Shown piece after piece: positions 22,112 through 32,339 of a stretch of DNA of 64,000 nt (position 1 is its first letter; every line of letters begins with the position of its first letter). The stretch covers positions 41,998,927-42,062,926 of the forward strand of contig CM055101.1 in NCBI GenBank assembly GCA_029204225.1, written 5' to 3'. Both the position numbers and the translations under genes were made by a program. The notes under the pieces were generated by a model that searched no databases, was not told the DNA's origin, and worked only from the letters and a program-made list of their open reading frames with translations. This DNA comes from Diphasiastrum complanatum (lineage: Eukaryota; Streptophyta; Lycopodiopsida; Lycopodiales; Lycopodiaceae).

Positions 22112-22449
22112 GTGAGTCATCTATTTGTAGTGGTTTAGGGCACAAATCTACTTCAACGGATTGCCATTGTGTATTCCCTTAAAAATTATTATTTTGGCAA
22201 GCAAAAAAGGCTAGACTACGCAAATCTTCCTATTTTCAAAATTATTTTGTTTTCTTTCACTTACGAGAAGTCTGATCCGATTTTATCCATACAACTCTAT
22301 GTTGTGCAATGGCTCTATAATAAGCTGATTTGTATAGATAGAGGGAAAAGCGTTCATAAATTGTCTCTCATACAATGATGGTTCAATGAGAAAAGATTTC
22401 GGAGACATTATGAATGCTTTGCGGTAATCAGAAACAAAGTTTTAGAATT

Positions 22450-22786
22450 CTAACTGTTTTTTTTTGTCTTGGCTTCGTACCTTGCACTAACCTTGCACAA
22501 CCTATTGACTGTGGTGACGGAGGGTTCGATTTTAGTTAAAATAGCAATGATCGACTTATATAGTGCTTTCTTATTTCGACGACACCACGTGTGCTTAGTT
22601 CTAGAGTTATCGGGCCATCTTTCTTTTATGAGCCCTTTGAGTGCTTTTAAGCAACTTATCTTTGTACTCACTTATCAGTTGAATATACAGTTTGTGGAGA
22701 GCAATTCTGTTGTCTTGTCTTGTTGCACTTGACGTGTTGCTATGGTGATTGATCCGGTCGGGTGTTTAAACTGTGTTTTCTTAACT
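22450..22786 (+). mobile_element. 5' LTR of element G
   Basis: Its last 133 bases (22654-22786) recur at 24072-24204, and TGGTATCAGAGCCCC starts at 22787. A TTATATAGTGC TATA-type box lies near 22556. The left edge is approximate. Confidence 0.65.
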
Positions 22787-22800
22787 TGGTATCAGAGCCC
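22787..22800 (+). promoter_or_regulatory. tRNA-Met primer binding site of element G
   Basis: TGGTATCAGAGCCC directly follows the LTR end TTAACT. Confidence 0.88.
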
Positions 22801-24204
22801 CTTGGTGGCTTGAATCACCGGACAAGAACAGAGAGCTGCAAATTCATGACGGTTTGTTGGCTAGGAAGCACAAAACTGAGTCTGTGGAGATTCGTGGAAT
22901 AGCTCAAAATGTAAGAAGATAGAGGCAGGGGATTGTCAGCTGAATCAGAGGGCAAGCAAAAAGTGAACCTGAAAAATCTTCTGAAGGGTTGCTTGGCATG
23001 TGTGATTGGTTTGAATCCAATCGAACACCGTTTGAAGAGCGGTTTGGAGCAAAACATTGTCTGCTGTAGGGCGACCTTAGCCAGATAGGAGCTGCTAGTG
23101 AAAGCTCAGGGAAAGCCTGAGTAAAGCCCAATATATCCTTGTCTTCAAAGCTGCTAGGGTTTCAAAGTGCAAAATCGTGGATATCTCCTTGTAGGAGGAC
23201 TTTTTCAGAATTGTAAGTTGTTGAGGATGGGCGCCCTGGTAGTGCGACCCAGCAGCAAGGAGGCCGCGACTGGCCGTGGAGAAAGAGAACAGCTAGATCG
23301 ATCCACATGTAGTAGCCATAGCTTGTGAAGAGAGAGGAAGATCCATCGCAGAGAGAGAGAAGAGGAGGAGAGGTCGCGAGACCTAGCGTGCCCAGTTCAG
23401 CTAGCTTGTTAGCGGCCCGAAGTGCCTGGTGTTTCAAAGGCCCTTGATTAACGTGCAAAAGGGTGAAAAGCCATCCGATCTCGAGTCACACAGATCAACG
23501 ATGGTTATTGCACGTCAAGTGGGTCATTGGATCTAAAGGATCCGTTGGATTGATGTGAAAAAGCCTGAAGGGGTCTGAAGTGCAAAGTGCATTGCAACTT
23601 CATTAAAAATCTTCAAACTGAAAAAAATTGTTGGGTCCCAAGTTTTTGAAGGGTGAAGTTTCTTCACACTGAAGAAACAGTTCAAAAACCCAAATTGCCC
23701 TTATTTTCACCTCCTTTAGCCTATTTTGGCCAAATGAAAGACTATAGCCTCCAAACGAAGGGCACCCTGACTGTACCTGCAAGCACGGTACACCAAAACA
23801 GAGTGATTGCTGTAGAGAAAGTGTTTGGAGCATGCCAGAAGTGATTTCACCATTCCACTGGGCAGGGAGTTGGTAGTTGGTGACGAGAGGCATTTCGGAA
23901 AGCGACGCCAGTTTGGCTTTCAATTTGGCGAAAGAGCGGCGGGTGGCCTGGTAAGCCAAAAATTGCAGGTCATTATTTGTGATTTCTGACATCACGATTG
24001 GCTTCGACATACGCTTTATAGCCTACAGGTGGAGTTTCAAGCAGTTTGGAGATGACAAACATCAATGAGGCACTTATCTTTGTACTTACTTATCATTTGA
24101 ATATACAATTTGTGGAGAGCAATTCTGTTGTCTTGTCTTGTTGCACTTGACGTTGTGCTGTGGTGATTGATCCGGTCGGGTGTTTAAACTGTGTTTTCTT
24201 AACT
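22801..24204 (+). mobile_element. Element G interior and 3' LTR piece: copia leader with gag-pol deleted
   Basis: From 22869 to 24071 the sequence matches the leader of element H (36131-37354) over about 1.2 kb, including the TTTTCACCTCCTTTAGCC and CCTGACTGTAC segments. In H the match runs into a gag start MANINEAI. Here the equivalent ATGACAAACATCAATGAGG at 24052 is cut after six codons and joins the LTR end at 24072-24204. So all of gag and pol and most of the 3' LTR are missing. The long leader has minus-strand frames that are conserved with H but probably non-coding. Confidence 0.8.
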
Positions 24205-24726
24205 ATTTCTACATCGTGGGTCTTCAAGAAGCTCCAAATTCTTTCATCTAGTATTTCCTCTTAGATGGCCTGGGCAACACGTATAGGTTATTTACAGACC
24301 CTTTTCTTGACCCTGCTAGTGATGTAGATTTTGTAGTTTTTGCAATTCCTGCTCTGAGATTTGTAAAGTGCTCACGTTCTCCTTTCCGAGTCCAAAAATT
24401 AGCTCAGTTTATTGGTCTAGATGGTATGGATCTTTAACAATGCATTTGCGTTATTTGGCTTTTTAACTGATCTTTGTAGTGTGTACTACATTTCTGAGAA
24501 TCTGAAGCATGTGGTAGTCTTATAGCAATGTCTACAATTCTATCTTTGCAACTCTTCATCTTCACCAAAAATTGTCTCCATCCATTTATTTCAGGTATAG
24601 TCCACTTTCACGAATCCTTCTGGTCACTTACGAGATTCTTGCACATTATAAAATTGCGTCTTTCTCTTGATCAAAGTATCTATGATTTCATTTCATGCAA
24701 GATGAACTTTAAAGATTATCACTAAG

Positions 24727-26264
24727 GTATATCTCAAGGCAGACATACTTGTAAGTAACAAGGTGAATATTCCTAGCTTTCTTCTTCTTTGTTAGTTGTT
24801 GATAGCATGGTCAGATAGGTAGCACTGTTTTGCATGCAATGCTTCAAATTCTGCATGTTTGAGTGAGAACTCTGAGTTTGTTGGTACTAAGTTCAATCAA
24901 TTTGTCTACTGAGACATTTGAGATGTCTATCATTAGAAATAGATTGGTTATTAGAAGAATGCTGACTAGTTGAATTCTCCAATAGCCACCATAGTGCATT
25001 GCGAGCACTAAGTGAATCTTCACGTTTGTTGAATGCAAAATCAAGTACAAATCCACTAGAATGGTGGACATATCCATTTTGAGTATGCCTATTTATCTTG
25101 CCTCCTTTGCTATCCATACCAAAATCTGCCAGCTCTTGTGTTTGCTTACAAAATATCATAGATCATTGGATTTGATTGCTTGGGTGTTCTTGTAGGTTTT
25201 AGGACTTAGATTCTTGTTGGATCAACTGATGAACTATTATGAGTTCTTACTTTTCAGGTTTTTGGACTGGTTACCTACTACCTAGCATATCAACCCATGT
25301 AGGACATATGATGCTTCTCATTTTATAGAGGTTGGGTGGCTGGCTCTTGATTGTTGCAATAGCAATCACTAACTATGTTCACTTGATTTTGGCAGTTGCA
25401 TGCACTTGTTGTATATGAGTTTGTCAACGAATCAGAAAGAGCTGTAAGTGCCCACAACATTTATGCCTTTTGCTGCAATTTTGGTTCCAGTGCTCAACCT
25501 TGAAACACTGCAAACTTAACTTTTAAATGGTCACTATAGCCTCTGTTAATGTTCATATAAAAAAGATGAGCTATGGTGATCAAATAGTCATAAAGCACCA
25601 TCTAATCCTCGATATGTTGGATTTGTTGGAACTTTATTGCTTGCAGGTGAAAGAATTGACAGATGAAAGTAACTGGAGAACTGGCCTGCGTGTAAGCTTG
25701 CTTCTAAGGGAGAATGATATTACAATTTTTGCTAAAGTTTATGAGATAAGATTGCTATTTGGGTTATCAAGAGCCTTATGTGAATTTGGCAGGATCTCAA
25801 AAATACCTAGCAAGAATCCTGACAGCCATTTGAATTGTGTTTTTGTGTTAGGTATCTCAAGCAAGAAACATGCCAACAGGCAAGAAGGCAGAAACTGAGG
25901 CTACTGAAGGTAGTGATGGAGATGAAGAAAGTACTAGGGTAAAAATTGAGGTTGGGGATGAGGCAGAGGCAGGGGGCAGCTTAATGTAGACAATTGCAGC
26001 AGTGGTGAAACACCTCCACAGTATCACAGCTAATCTCTAGGTGGTGAAGTTTTGGGAAAGCAACCTCCTGGTCCTCGCATGCCAGATGGAACAAGAGGAT
26101 TTAATTTGGGTTGTGGGAGATTGGTGGCTGCTTGTGCATCTTACGATGAGGATCAAACATTGTGTTCGATTTCAATACAGATCTATAAATTATTTTTTGC
26201 TCTTCTGCAAACATTTTGCAACAAGATAAATTGTACACATGGTGCAATATTTACAGAATTGTAA
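24727..26264 (+). pseudogene. LARP6-like (La-related protein 6) 3' half, broken
   Basis: Four in-phase exon blocks follow plant LARP6. First is VYLKADILVSNK (24727-24762, donor GTGAAT), then LHALVVYEFVNESERA (25396-25443, acceptor GGCAG, donor GTAAGT). Next is VKELTDESNWRTGLRV (from 25647, acceptor TTGCAG), then VSQARNMPTGKKAE and an acidic run from 25852. These are the end of the RRM-like domain, which in the family reads SNKLHALVEYE...ER/KAV-EL-DE-NWR-GLRVRLLLR. The final block GKQPPGPRMPDGTRGFNL (26058-26120) is the SUZ-C-type C-terminal motif. TAG at 25987, a frameshift and a TAA before the last block, and the missing GT after LLLR mark it as a pseudogene. La motif exons are absent. LARP6 proteins are RNA-binding translation regulators. 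Confidence 0.75.
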
Positions 26265-27149
26265 GCCTTGATGAAGGTGTTCAAAGATAAGATCTCTCCT
26301 AAATCTACGATATAGCCTCTTTGCACAAAAGATTCGGGATCATTCTTTGGGGGCTTTGCTGAATTATTTCCTAAATTAGGTTCATACTAAATTAGAAGGA
26401 TGATTCATATCTTTGGAATGATGTTGCCAGTTCAAATTCAGGATTCCAGTACTCTCAAGATCAGCATATAGGAATAAAGACTATGAGAAGCCACGCAGGC
26501 TTTGACAATCCTTGCTTACATAGTCTAATAGTTTAATTGTACTATATTGCAAATATTAAGTACTCAGATGGGTGCTATTGTGTATTTTTCAGCTCATTTC
26601 AATAAAATCTAAAAATTCGCACCTGTTGTCTGTACTTTTATACCTGAAATTTTCTCAGAATTCATTTAAAATTTAATCATAGTTTATGGAATCATGTACT
26701 ATGCTCAAAACATTAGACATAAGACATTAGCATAGCTTGCAACTAGCCATAATAAGACTCTAGCATTGACGCGATTGCAAAAATTATGCTTTGTTCATCA
26801 TTCTCCATTGCGCACATTAATACAAGGTTTGAAACGCATATTAACCGGAGATTTCTTTCCTCAGGCTTTTAGGAACTGTACTAATATTTCCAAGTGCAAT
26901 CTTACTTAAATTGAAGCAAGGATATGTATATAATCGCTTATTCTTAACAATTGATTAAAGCATCCGCCGCTACAGTTCAAAATCTAAGCGAAAAAAACAA
27001 ATTAGATAACAAGGCTCCAGAATTCTGACAGCTATCTTGAGACCTCCTCCCAGAGTGGCAGCATCTCAAAAAGCTTAATGCATCTCCGACCTGAGCTGCT
27101 CATGTACTATACCAGTCATAGGTTCTAAAATTGACAAGCCTCATTTTTT
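26265..27149. other. Non-coding, no identified feature
   Basis: AT-rich flank after the LARP6-like pseudogene. No motif or repeat stood out. Confidence 0.4.
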
Positions 27150-27420
27150 TATTTAGAAAAATAGTAAGATTTTCCTAGATTAAGGTGAACATAACTAGGT
27201 GAACAATTCCTAGATAGAAAATCTATGAAATTTGGGAATTACCTACATAGGCAAAACATTTCCTATATAGGCTATTCAGATCAAGACTCTTATATAGAAA
27301 AAATTTCCTGTAAATACAGACCACCAAATTTCCTAGATTGGCTGTCTAGGAAGTGTTCCATCCGGAATTCCCTAGTTATGTTCATTTTAATCTAGGAAAA
27401 TCTTGTTTTTTTCCTATATA
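27150..27420. mobile_element. MITE-like inverted-repeat element
   Basis: AAGATTTTCCTAGATTAAGG... at 27169-27202 is mirrored by its reverse complement at 27369-27402, about 32 of 34 bases matching, with further A-rich/T-rich symmetry outside. Between them many CTATATAG/CTAGAT words can pair, so the whole 235 bases can fold. No coding sequence. Target duplication is not clear. Confidence 0.65.
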
Positions 27421-27446
27421 GGAACTGATGGGTGTGTTTTACATTT

Positions 27447-27716
27447 TCAAAAAAATTTGTCCTCATTGAGACTTGACCATACTTCTTTAATTTGACATTT
27501 ATACATGTACCTTATTTTGACATTAGCAGCATCTATAGCTATATTCCTTGAGAAATAGTCGGGCGCTTCTCCGTTTACTATCTGCCATGCGTTCAGCCTT
27601 AGGGTCGGAGTCTGGCGTAGAGAAGATTTTTTCCTACATGAACTTCTTGTGAATTCAAATGATGTCACCATCGCTTTCGTGAAACATTCGTTATGTTCAG
27701 ATCTAGTCAACTGCAT
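27447..27716 (-). CDS. Orphan ORF, copy 1 of a two-copy family
   Basis: An ATG-started frame of 89 codons begins MQLTRSEHNECFTKAMVTSF and carries SSCRKKSSLRQTPT and LNAWQIVNGEAPDYFSRNI. It is about 85-90% identical by eye over roughly 80 residues to the plus-strand frame at 58895-59158. The basic serine/arginine segment and the GEAPDYF box are the most constant. I know no family with these motifs. Since nucleotide homology is confined almost to the frame and a few bases around it, it may be an exon duplicated with a mobile element. No promoter or intron is assigned. Confidence 0.45.
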   Translation of the reverse strand: MQLTRSEHNECFTKAMVTSFEFTRSSCRKKSSLRQTPTLRLNAWQIVNGEAPDYFSRNIAIDAANVKIRYMYKCQIKEVWSSLNEDKFF

Positions 27717-27955
27717 GCAGCCATCTCGTAATATGTATGTGTTTGAGCTTTACCATGACGTTTTAAACTTTTCATGTTAACCAGGAAATGGACAGAAACA
27801 AGCAGCACTTGGAAATTGACAATAAATGTGAACCAAACAGCAAATATACTGCATAAGTCTTTTAGATGTTTCTTAACAGTGATACATTTCAGGAGATTAA
27901 CACAGTAGGAGGAGAGGGACAAAGAGCGCAAGATTGGTCGCTCGGAGGTAGGCTT
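27717..27955. other. Spacer between orphan ORF copy 1 and an LTR fragment
   Basis: No feature recognised. A degenerate primer-site-like CGCTCGGAGGTA lies near 27940, on the expected side of the inverted LTR fragment. Confidence 0.3.
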
Positions 27956-28117
27956 TGATATATTTTGGAAATTCTGTGCAGGCTGAAACAATCACAATAT
28001 GAAAGTGACACATGCAGTTCACTTTAATAACATCAGAAATTTGTATTGAATTTCTGGTTCTTCAACATTAGAATAAATGCATAGGAATAGTGCCAAAAGC
28101 TACACAAAACGGTAGTA
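27956..28117 (-). mobile_element. LTR fragment, inverted copy of the element I LTR
   Basis: TGATATATTTTGGAAATTCT and the following 160 bases are the reverse complement of 30366-30534 with scattered changes, including TAATAACATCAGAAATTTG and AAAACGGTAGTA. It marks a minus-oriented LTR end. Confidence 0.8.
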
Positions 28118-28841
28118 AACAATGTCTCAATTAATTTTGAACTTTTTAATCTATTTAGGACTATTTTCTACACATGGTACCAAAGGAGTCAGATAAAAAA
28201 AACAATAAAAACTTACTAATTCTTGAAGTGGGATTTTCTCAAGTTCGAATCTCATTTCAATACAACTATAAGCCAAACAAGACAAATTTGATCAACAAGT
28301 CACAATTTAGTTAACTTTCTAAAATTTATTGATGCTTTGTCCAATAGCTACGAGCACCTAATATAATTGTCCAAAATTAGTGTCGATCCGAATAACATAG
28401 ACAACTTTTAAACATAAACATTGTTATAGAATTTCAAAAGAAACATAAACATGATTTGATAAAAAAAGAAACATAAACATCACTGAATCATATACTACTT
28501 TGAACAAGTTGTATTATAAGAACTCTTATAGAAATTTAATCACAATGTGTCATTTGCCACTAAAAGTGGTTCATATTTATAATTAATGGTCTTGGGCCAA
28601 GCCCTACATTAGTCAAGATACTATTACAAAAGATGCACAACTTTGGTGCAATTCTAGACAAATTTGTAGAAGTTTAACCTTTTAGACTAGTGATTTACTA
28701 TTTCAATATTCTAAAGGTTGAGAATTAGAAACTATTTTCAACCTTTAGAATTTCTAGAAGCCGTTAAACTTTCTACATCATGATTCCTCATGGTCTTACA
28801 ATACACATGCCATGGAATATGATTTACTTATAGTAGGGTGA
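28118..28841. other. Non-coding AT-rich sequence between LTR fragment and orphan ORF
   Basis: No domain or repeat recognised; many short A/T runs and stops in all frames. Confidence 0.4.
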
Positions 28842-29918
28842 CATGCCCACACCCTAGCATACAAAAAGTCGGCTTTCTACAAAATTGCCAAGCTGGATTT
28901 ACAATTGAATTTGCAGAAGGAAATTACACATCTTTTGGAGCCAAATTTGGCCTTGTTGCAGATTCGAAATCTGCCAACACTCACTAAATTAAATTATGTG
29001 GTTGGGTCTCTTCCATATGATGAGCCAGCTTTTGCACCACAACGTAAAAAAACCATTCCACTCACTGTAAGATTTTTCAGATCGCTGCGGTACTTGCCTG
29101 ACCCAATTTGTAGGAAGGTATGCAAAAAACTCTTGGAGGGCCAATTGTATTTTGGCAAAAAAAATAGAGAAAAATACATTGAAGATGGTGTGGCGACACT
29201 TGTCAAGGAAATAACAACTCTACACGTAAAGTTCTTGATTTCTTTAGAGAATGATCTGCCAGCAGATGTGCAATATGACAAAGAGGCAATAAAGCGCCTA
29301 TCCTCGTCTATCAACAAAATTTTTGCCTATGATTGGATTAGAGTGGCTACAAGCAGCAGTAGAAGCATATCATCTAAGCTGCAGACTGCCATACCACCCT
29401 CTTTAACACAATTTGTTAAAAAAATAAAAGAAAAAATAAGTCAGAGAAAAAGTCATGCAGGGAGCAGCACTGGCACTTCTTGGAGATTTTTTTGCAAAGT
29501 GAAGACCTCCAAAGGAAATGAAGCGATTTGTTGTGGGGTCGATAAATCGAACTTCATGGTCGTTCTTTCATCTGCTTGGGAGAGTCCCACACTATACATT
29601 TTTTATAATATCGAGTCGATTAGTTCAAGTTACATCACTACATTGGTGCGACACTGCCTGGCCACCCTCATGGCAGAACACAAATTGTGTGTTATTGTAC
29701 TATTTTTGGAACAAAGTATTAAAGAGGGAGTCAAGGGAAGCTTAAAATCAATGCACGACATAAAACTCTCGATATTTGAGGGTTATTACGAGCTTGCTAC
29801 CCCTCTAAAACAAGGTGGAGTGCAAATGCAAGATTTGCAACCTGTTCTATATGTCTTGTATAATGCTAATGCACCAAGTGATCTGAGCACCTGTGTGCAT
29901 AATAAATTCAAATTTTGA
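28842..29918 (+). CDS. Orphan reading frame of 359 codons, unknown protein
   Basis: The frame is open from 28842 to a TGA at 29916-29918, the longest uninterrupted frame in the window. There is no in-frame ATG in the first half; an acceptor-like TTTGCAG ends at 28916, so it may be an exon starting with KEITHLLEPNLALLQIRNLP. The product is basic and rich in helices: KKTIPLTVRFFRSLRYLPDP, KKLLEGQLYFGKKNREKYI, a serine-rich linker near 29340-29480, then a hydrophobic C-terminal part around SYITTLVRHCLATLM. I find no reverse transcriptase, gag, transposase or host motif. It sits between inverted LTR copies (27956-28117 and 30366-30534) and could be captured or element-encoded. Confidence 0.5.
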   Translation, partial: HAHTLAYKKSAFYKIAKLDLQLNLQKEITHLLEPNLALLQIRNLPTLTKLNYVVGSLPYDEPAFAPQRKKTIPLTVRFFRSLRYLPDPICRKVCKKLLEGQLYFGKKNREKYIEDGVATLVKEITTLHVKFLISLENDLPADVQYDKEAIKRLSSSINKIFAYDWIRVATSSSRSISSKLQTAIPPSLTQFVKKIKEKISQRKSHAGSSTGTSWRFFCKVKTSKGNEAICCGVDKSNFMVVLSSAWESPTLYIFYNIESISSSYITTLVRHCLATLMAEHKLCVIVLFLEQSIKEGVKGSLKSMHDIKLSIFEGYYELATPLKQGGVQMQDLQPVLYVLYNANAPSDLSTCVHNKFKF

Positions 29919-30151
29919 GTCTGTGTTTTGGCGACCAAGGAAAGGTGCCTAAAAATTTTGTGCCTTGTAGCCCGGCTGCTAAAAACAGAGCAAAACATTG
30001 GAAAGACATTAACTCCATTGTTGAGTCTTTCTCTGCTCCTGAATGGTCAGTCAGCTTTTTCAGGTTATCTTGCTGTGTGGCGCCGTTATTAAATGTCATG
30101 GGTCGCAAACTTATATGTGTCGACACTCCGGAAAACATCGGGGTGACTTAG
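29915..30151 (+). pseudogene. Frameshifted continuation of the orphan frame or separate small ORF
   Basis: A 78-codon frame overlaps the stop of the preceding frame in another phase, without ATG start. It contains PCSPAAKNRAKHWKDINSI and APEWSVSFFRL and ends TPENIGVT. A frameshift joining it to the upstream protein is plausible, because coding-like text continues without a gap. Confidence 0.3.
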
Positions 30152-30235
30152 TCTTATCTCGATGTTGTAAGATCTTTGCAGTCGGGTTCTGAAAGCCAGT
30201 CTTCCGGAGAACCGCAGTCGAGGGATGTGGGTCTT

Positions 30236-30534
30236 ACCTGTTTGGTACTTCTCAGTACTTCAACTAGGTACAGATAGGACTTGTATGGTACTTCTCAATA
30301 CTTTAGTTAGTTACAAATAGTACATGTTTGGTACTTCTTAGTACTCCAGTTTGGTACTTAAGTACTACCGTTTTGTATAGCTCTTGGCACTGTTCCTATG
30401 CATTTATTCTCATGTTGATGAACCAAAAACTCAATACAAATTTCTGATGTTATTAAAGTGAAGTGCATTTTCAGATTGTGATTGTTATATGTATAACTTC
30501 GTTTCAGCCTGCACAGAATTTCCAAATTATATCA
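30236..30534 (+). mobile_element. 5' LTR (3' part) of copia element I, with short internal repeats
   Basis: The LTR ends ATATCA at 30534, just before the primer site. Its last 170 bases are the inverted twin of 27956-28117. At 30236-30360 the word GGTACTTCTCAGTACT recurs four times with variations. The 5' edge is not resolved. Confidence 0.65.
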
Positions 30535-30546
30535 TGGTATCGGAGC
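30535..30546 (+). promoter_or_regulatory. Variant tRNA-Met primer binding site
   Basis: TGGTATCGGAGC differs by one base from the usual TGGTATCAGAGC and lies directly after the LTR end. Confidence 0.75.
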
Positions 30547-30636
30547 GTAGGTTGAGTGAGATTATAGACTGTATAAGTCTCGAACTACTGCACACAATTG
30601 AAGAGTGACCACAAGAAATTTTTTATTCAAGGAAAC

Positions 30637-31550
30637 ATGGCTAGAATTCCATCCAGTTTCATGAACCTCAAACCTCAACCATTCGATGGAAAAGGTTATG
30701 AGGGGTGGAGCCAGATGATGAGTCTCTATTTGAGAGGCGAATCAGTATACGAAGTTGTGGATGGCAATGAAGAAGAACCTGCTATGACAGATGTGCAAAA
30801 TCAAGCACAACAGAAGGCTTTGCTAGAGTGGAAGCGGAAAGACAATTGTGCAATGGCATGCATTGCTCTTTACCTATCAAAGAGCATACTTCGATACTTC
30901 AAGAAGGACCTGAACAAGACAAGCAGACACATGTGGAATTTCATAAAACAACAATATGGAACCAAATCTGATTTGGAGGTCATGGGGCTCGAAACTGAAC
31001 TAGAAGATCTGCGGCTGGAAGAAGGAGGTGATCTTCAAGACCACATCACCAGAATGGAGGAAATTTTTGAAATGTTAGCTGACATCAGTGAAGACTACAC
31101 AAAGAATGATGCTCAGAAGAAACTCAGACTCTACAAGTCACTTCACAACTCTTGGGAAAGGATTGTGAACATGATGATAGCAACAAAGAGAGAAGAATCA
31201 TGGGATTATGTTGTTGCATCATTGCTGGATATGCAGAAAATGAGCAAGGAGAGAGGGCAAAGCTCAGCCCTAGAGCAAGCCCATTTTGCAAAAAGAAAGC
31301 AAGTGTCGTCCAAGGAAGGATGGGGAACTCAACAACAGGAGTATCGCACAAACGATCAGAAGATTCAGAAAAAAAAAATCCTGAAATTCAGCCAAACCAG
31401 TGTAGGTTCATTCTGAAATTCGGACACTATGAAAAAGTGTGTAGAAAGAAGTTGAATCAAGAAAAGAGAAGAGAAGCACATGTGGCTAAAACTTCCTCAA
31501 TAGCAGATGAAGTAGAAGCTTCCTCACTTTTTGAAGCAAATAGGCTGTAA
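30637..31550 (+). pseudogene. Copia gag of element I with zinc knuckle
   Basis: The ATG at 30637 gives MARIPSSFMNLKPQPFDGKG, then YEGWSQMMSLYLRGE, MWNFIKQQYGTKSDLEVMGL and LEDLRLEEGGDLQDHITRME, the UBN2-type copia gag plan. The frame shifts at an A8 run (31371-31378); in the next frame PNQCRFILKFGHYEKVCRKK is the zinc knuckle CX2CX4HX4C, with the second Cys replaced by Ile. Gag forms the particle and packages RNA. The protease that should follow is absent: at about 31553 the text switches to gypsy reverse transcriptase. Confidence 0.9.
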
Positions 31551-31552
31551 AA

Positions 31553-32275
31553 TCAAAAAGCTTATCTTGGTGGTGCTAAGTACTTTACCAAGATAGATCT
31601 AAGATCAAAATACCATCACATACGCATACACCAAAAACAGGTTTTTGAACTCCGCTTTGGACACTATGAATTTTTGGTGTTGCTTTTTGGTCTCTTACCA
31701 ATGCACTGACAACTTTCCAATAGATGATGAATGATTTGTTCAGGTCATATTTGGAAAGTGGTATTCTTAGAAGATATCCTAGTGTTAGTAAGACTTTGAC
31801 AAAACATAAAGAGCTTCTTAGGATTGTCCTGGACATCTTAAGAAGGGAAAAGCTCTTTTCCAAAGAGTCTAAGAGTGATCCTAATAAGGCTTTTGTGGTT
31901 AGGACCGATGCCAGTGATTATGCTATTGGAGCTATTTTGATGCATGATGGACATGTTGTTGCATATGAAAGCAAGAAACTCAATCCTGCTCAATCTAGGT
32001 ATTGTACCTATGAGAAGGATCTGTAATTGTTCATGCCTTAAAAATTTCACAACATTGTTTGTATGGAGCCAGATTTGAGGTTTTAACAGATCATCAGACT
32101 CTTCTATATTTTTGTAATGCTACAGATTTATAGGGGAGGCAAGCTAGATGGGCTGAGCTAATGCAAATCTTTGACTTTTCTATACGTTATTGTTAAGGAA
32201 GTCAAAATAATCTAGCGGATGCCTTGAGTCATTTACCGGTTATTAATAAGTTATGCTTTATTGTTATTGAACTGG
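31553..32275 (+). pseudogene. Ty3/gypsy reverse transcriptase and RNase H fragment inside copia element I
   Basis: The match starts mid-domain with [21 protein letters not shown] and [13 protein letters not shown], then stops. The YxDD site region is frameshifted and reads LEDILVL, so a catalytic Asp is replaced. About 90 residues of connection domain are missing before SDPNKAFVVRTDASDYAIGA, the RNase H start, which continues VAYESKKLNPAQSRYCTYEKDL. Later RNase H text is in broken frames. No gypsy LTR, primer site or gag is present at its left edge, so it did not arrive as an ordinary complete insertion that survives today. Confidence 0.88.
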
Positions 32276-32339
32276 GGTTGTTTTAGTTTTCCAAGGACTA
32301 TATAAGTCCGATGCTATTTTCGGAAAGTATTGGCAAGAA

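Noticed and set aside
24893-25159. Minus-strand 88-codon frame inside the LARP6-like introns
   Set aside because: It lies opposite intronic sequence of a plus-strand pseudogene and matches nothing recognised; kept out for lack of support.
28842-30151. Endogenous pararetrovirus or other viral insertion
   Set aside because: No reverse transcriptase, movement-protein or coat-protein motif is visible in the orphan frame or near it, so a viral label is unsupported.
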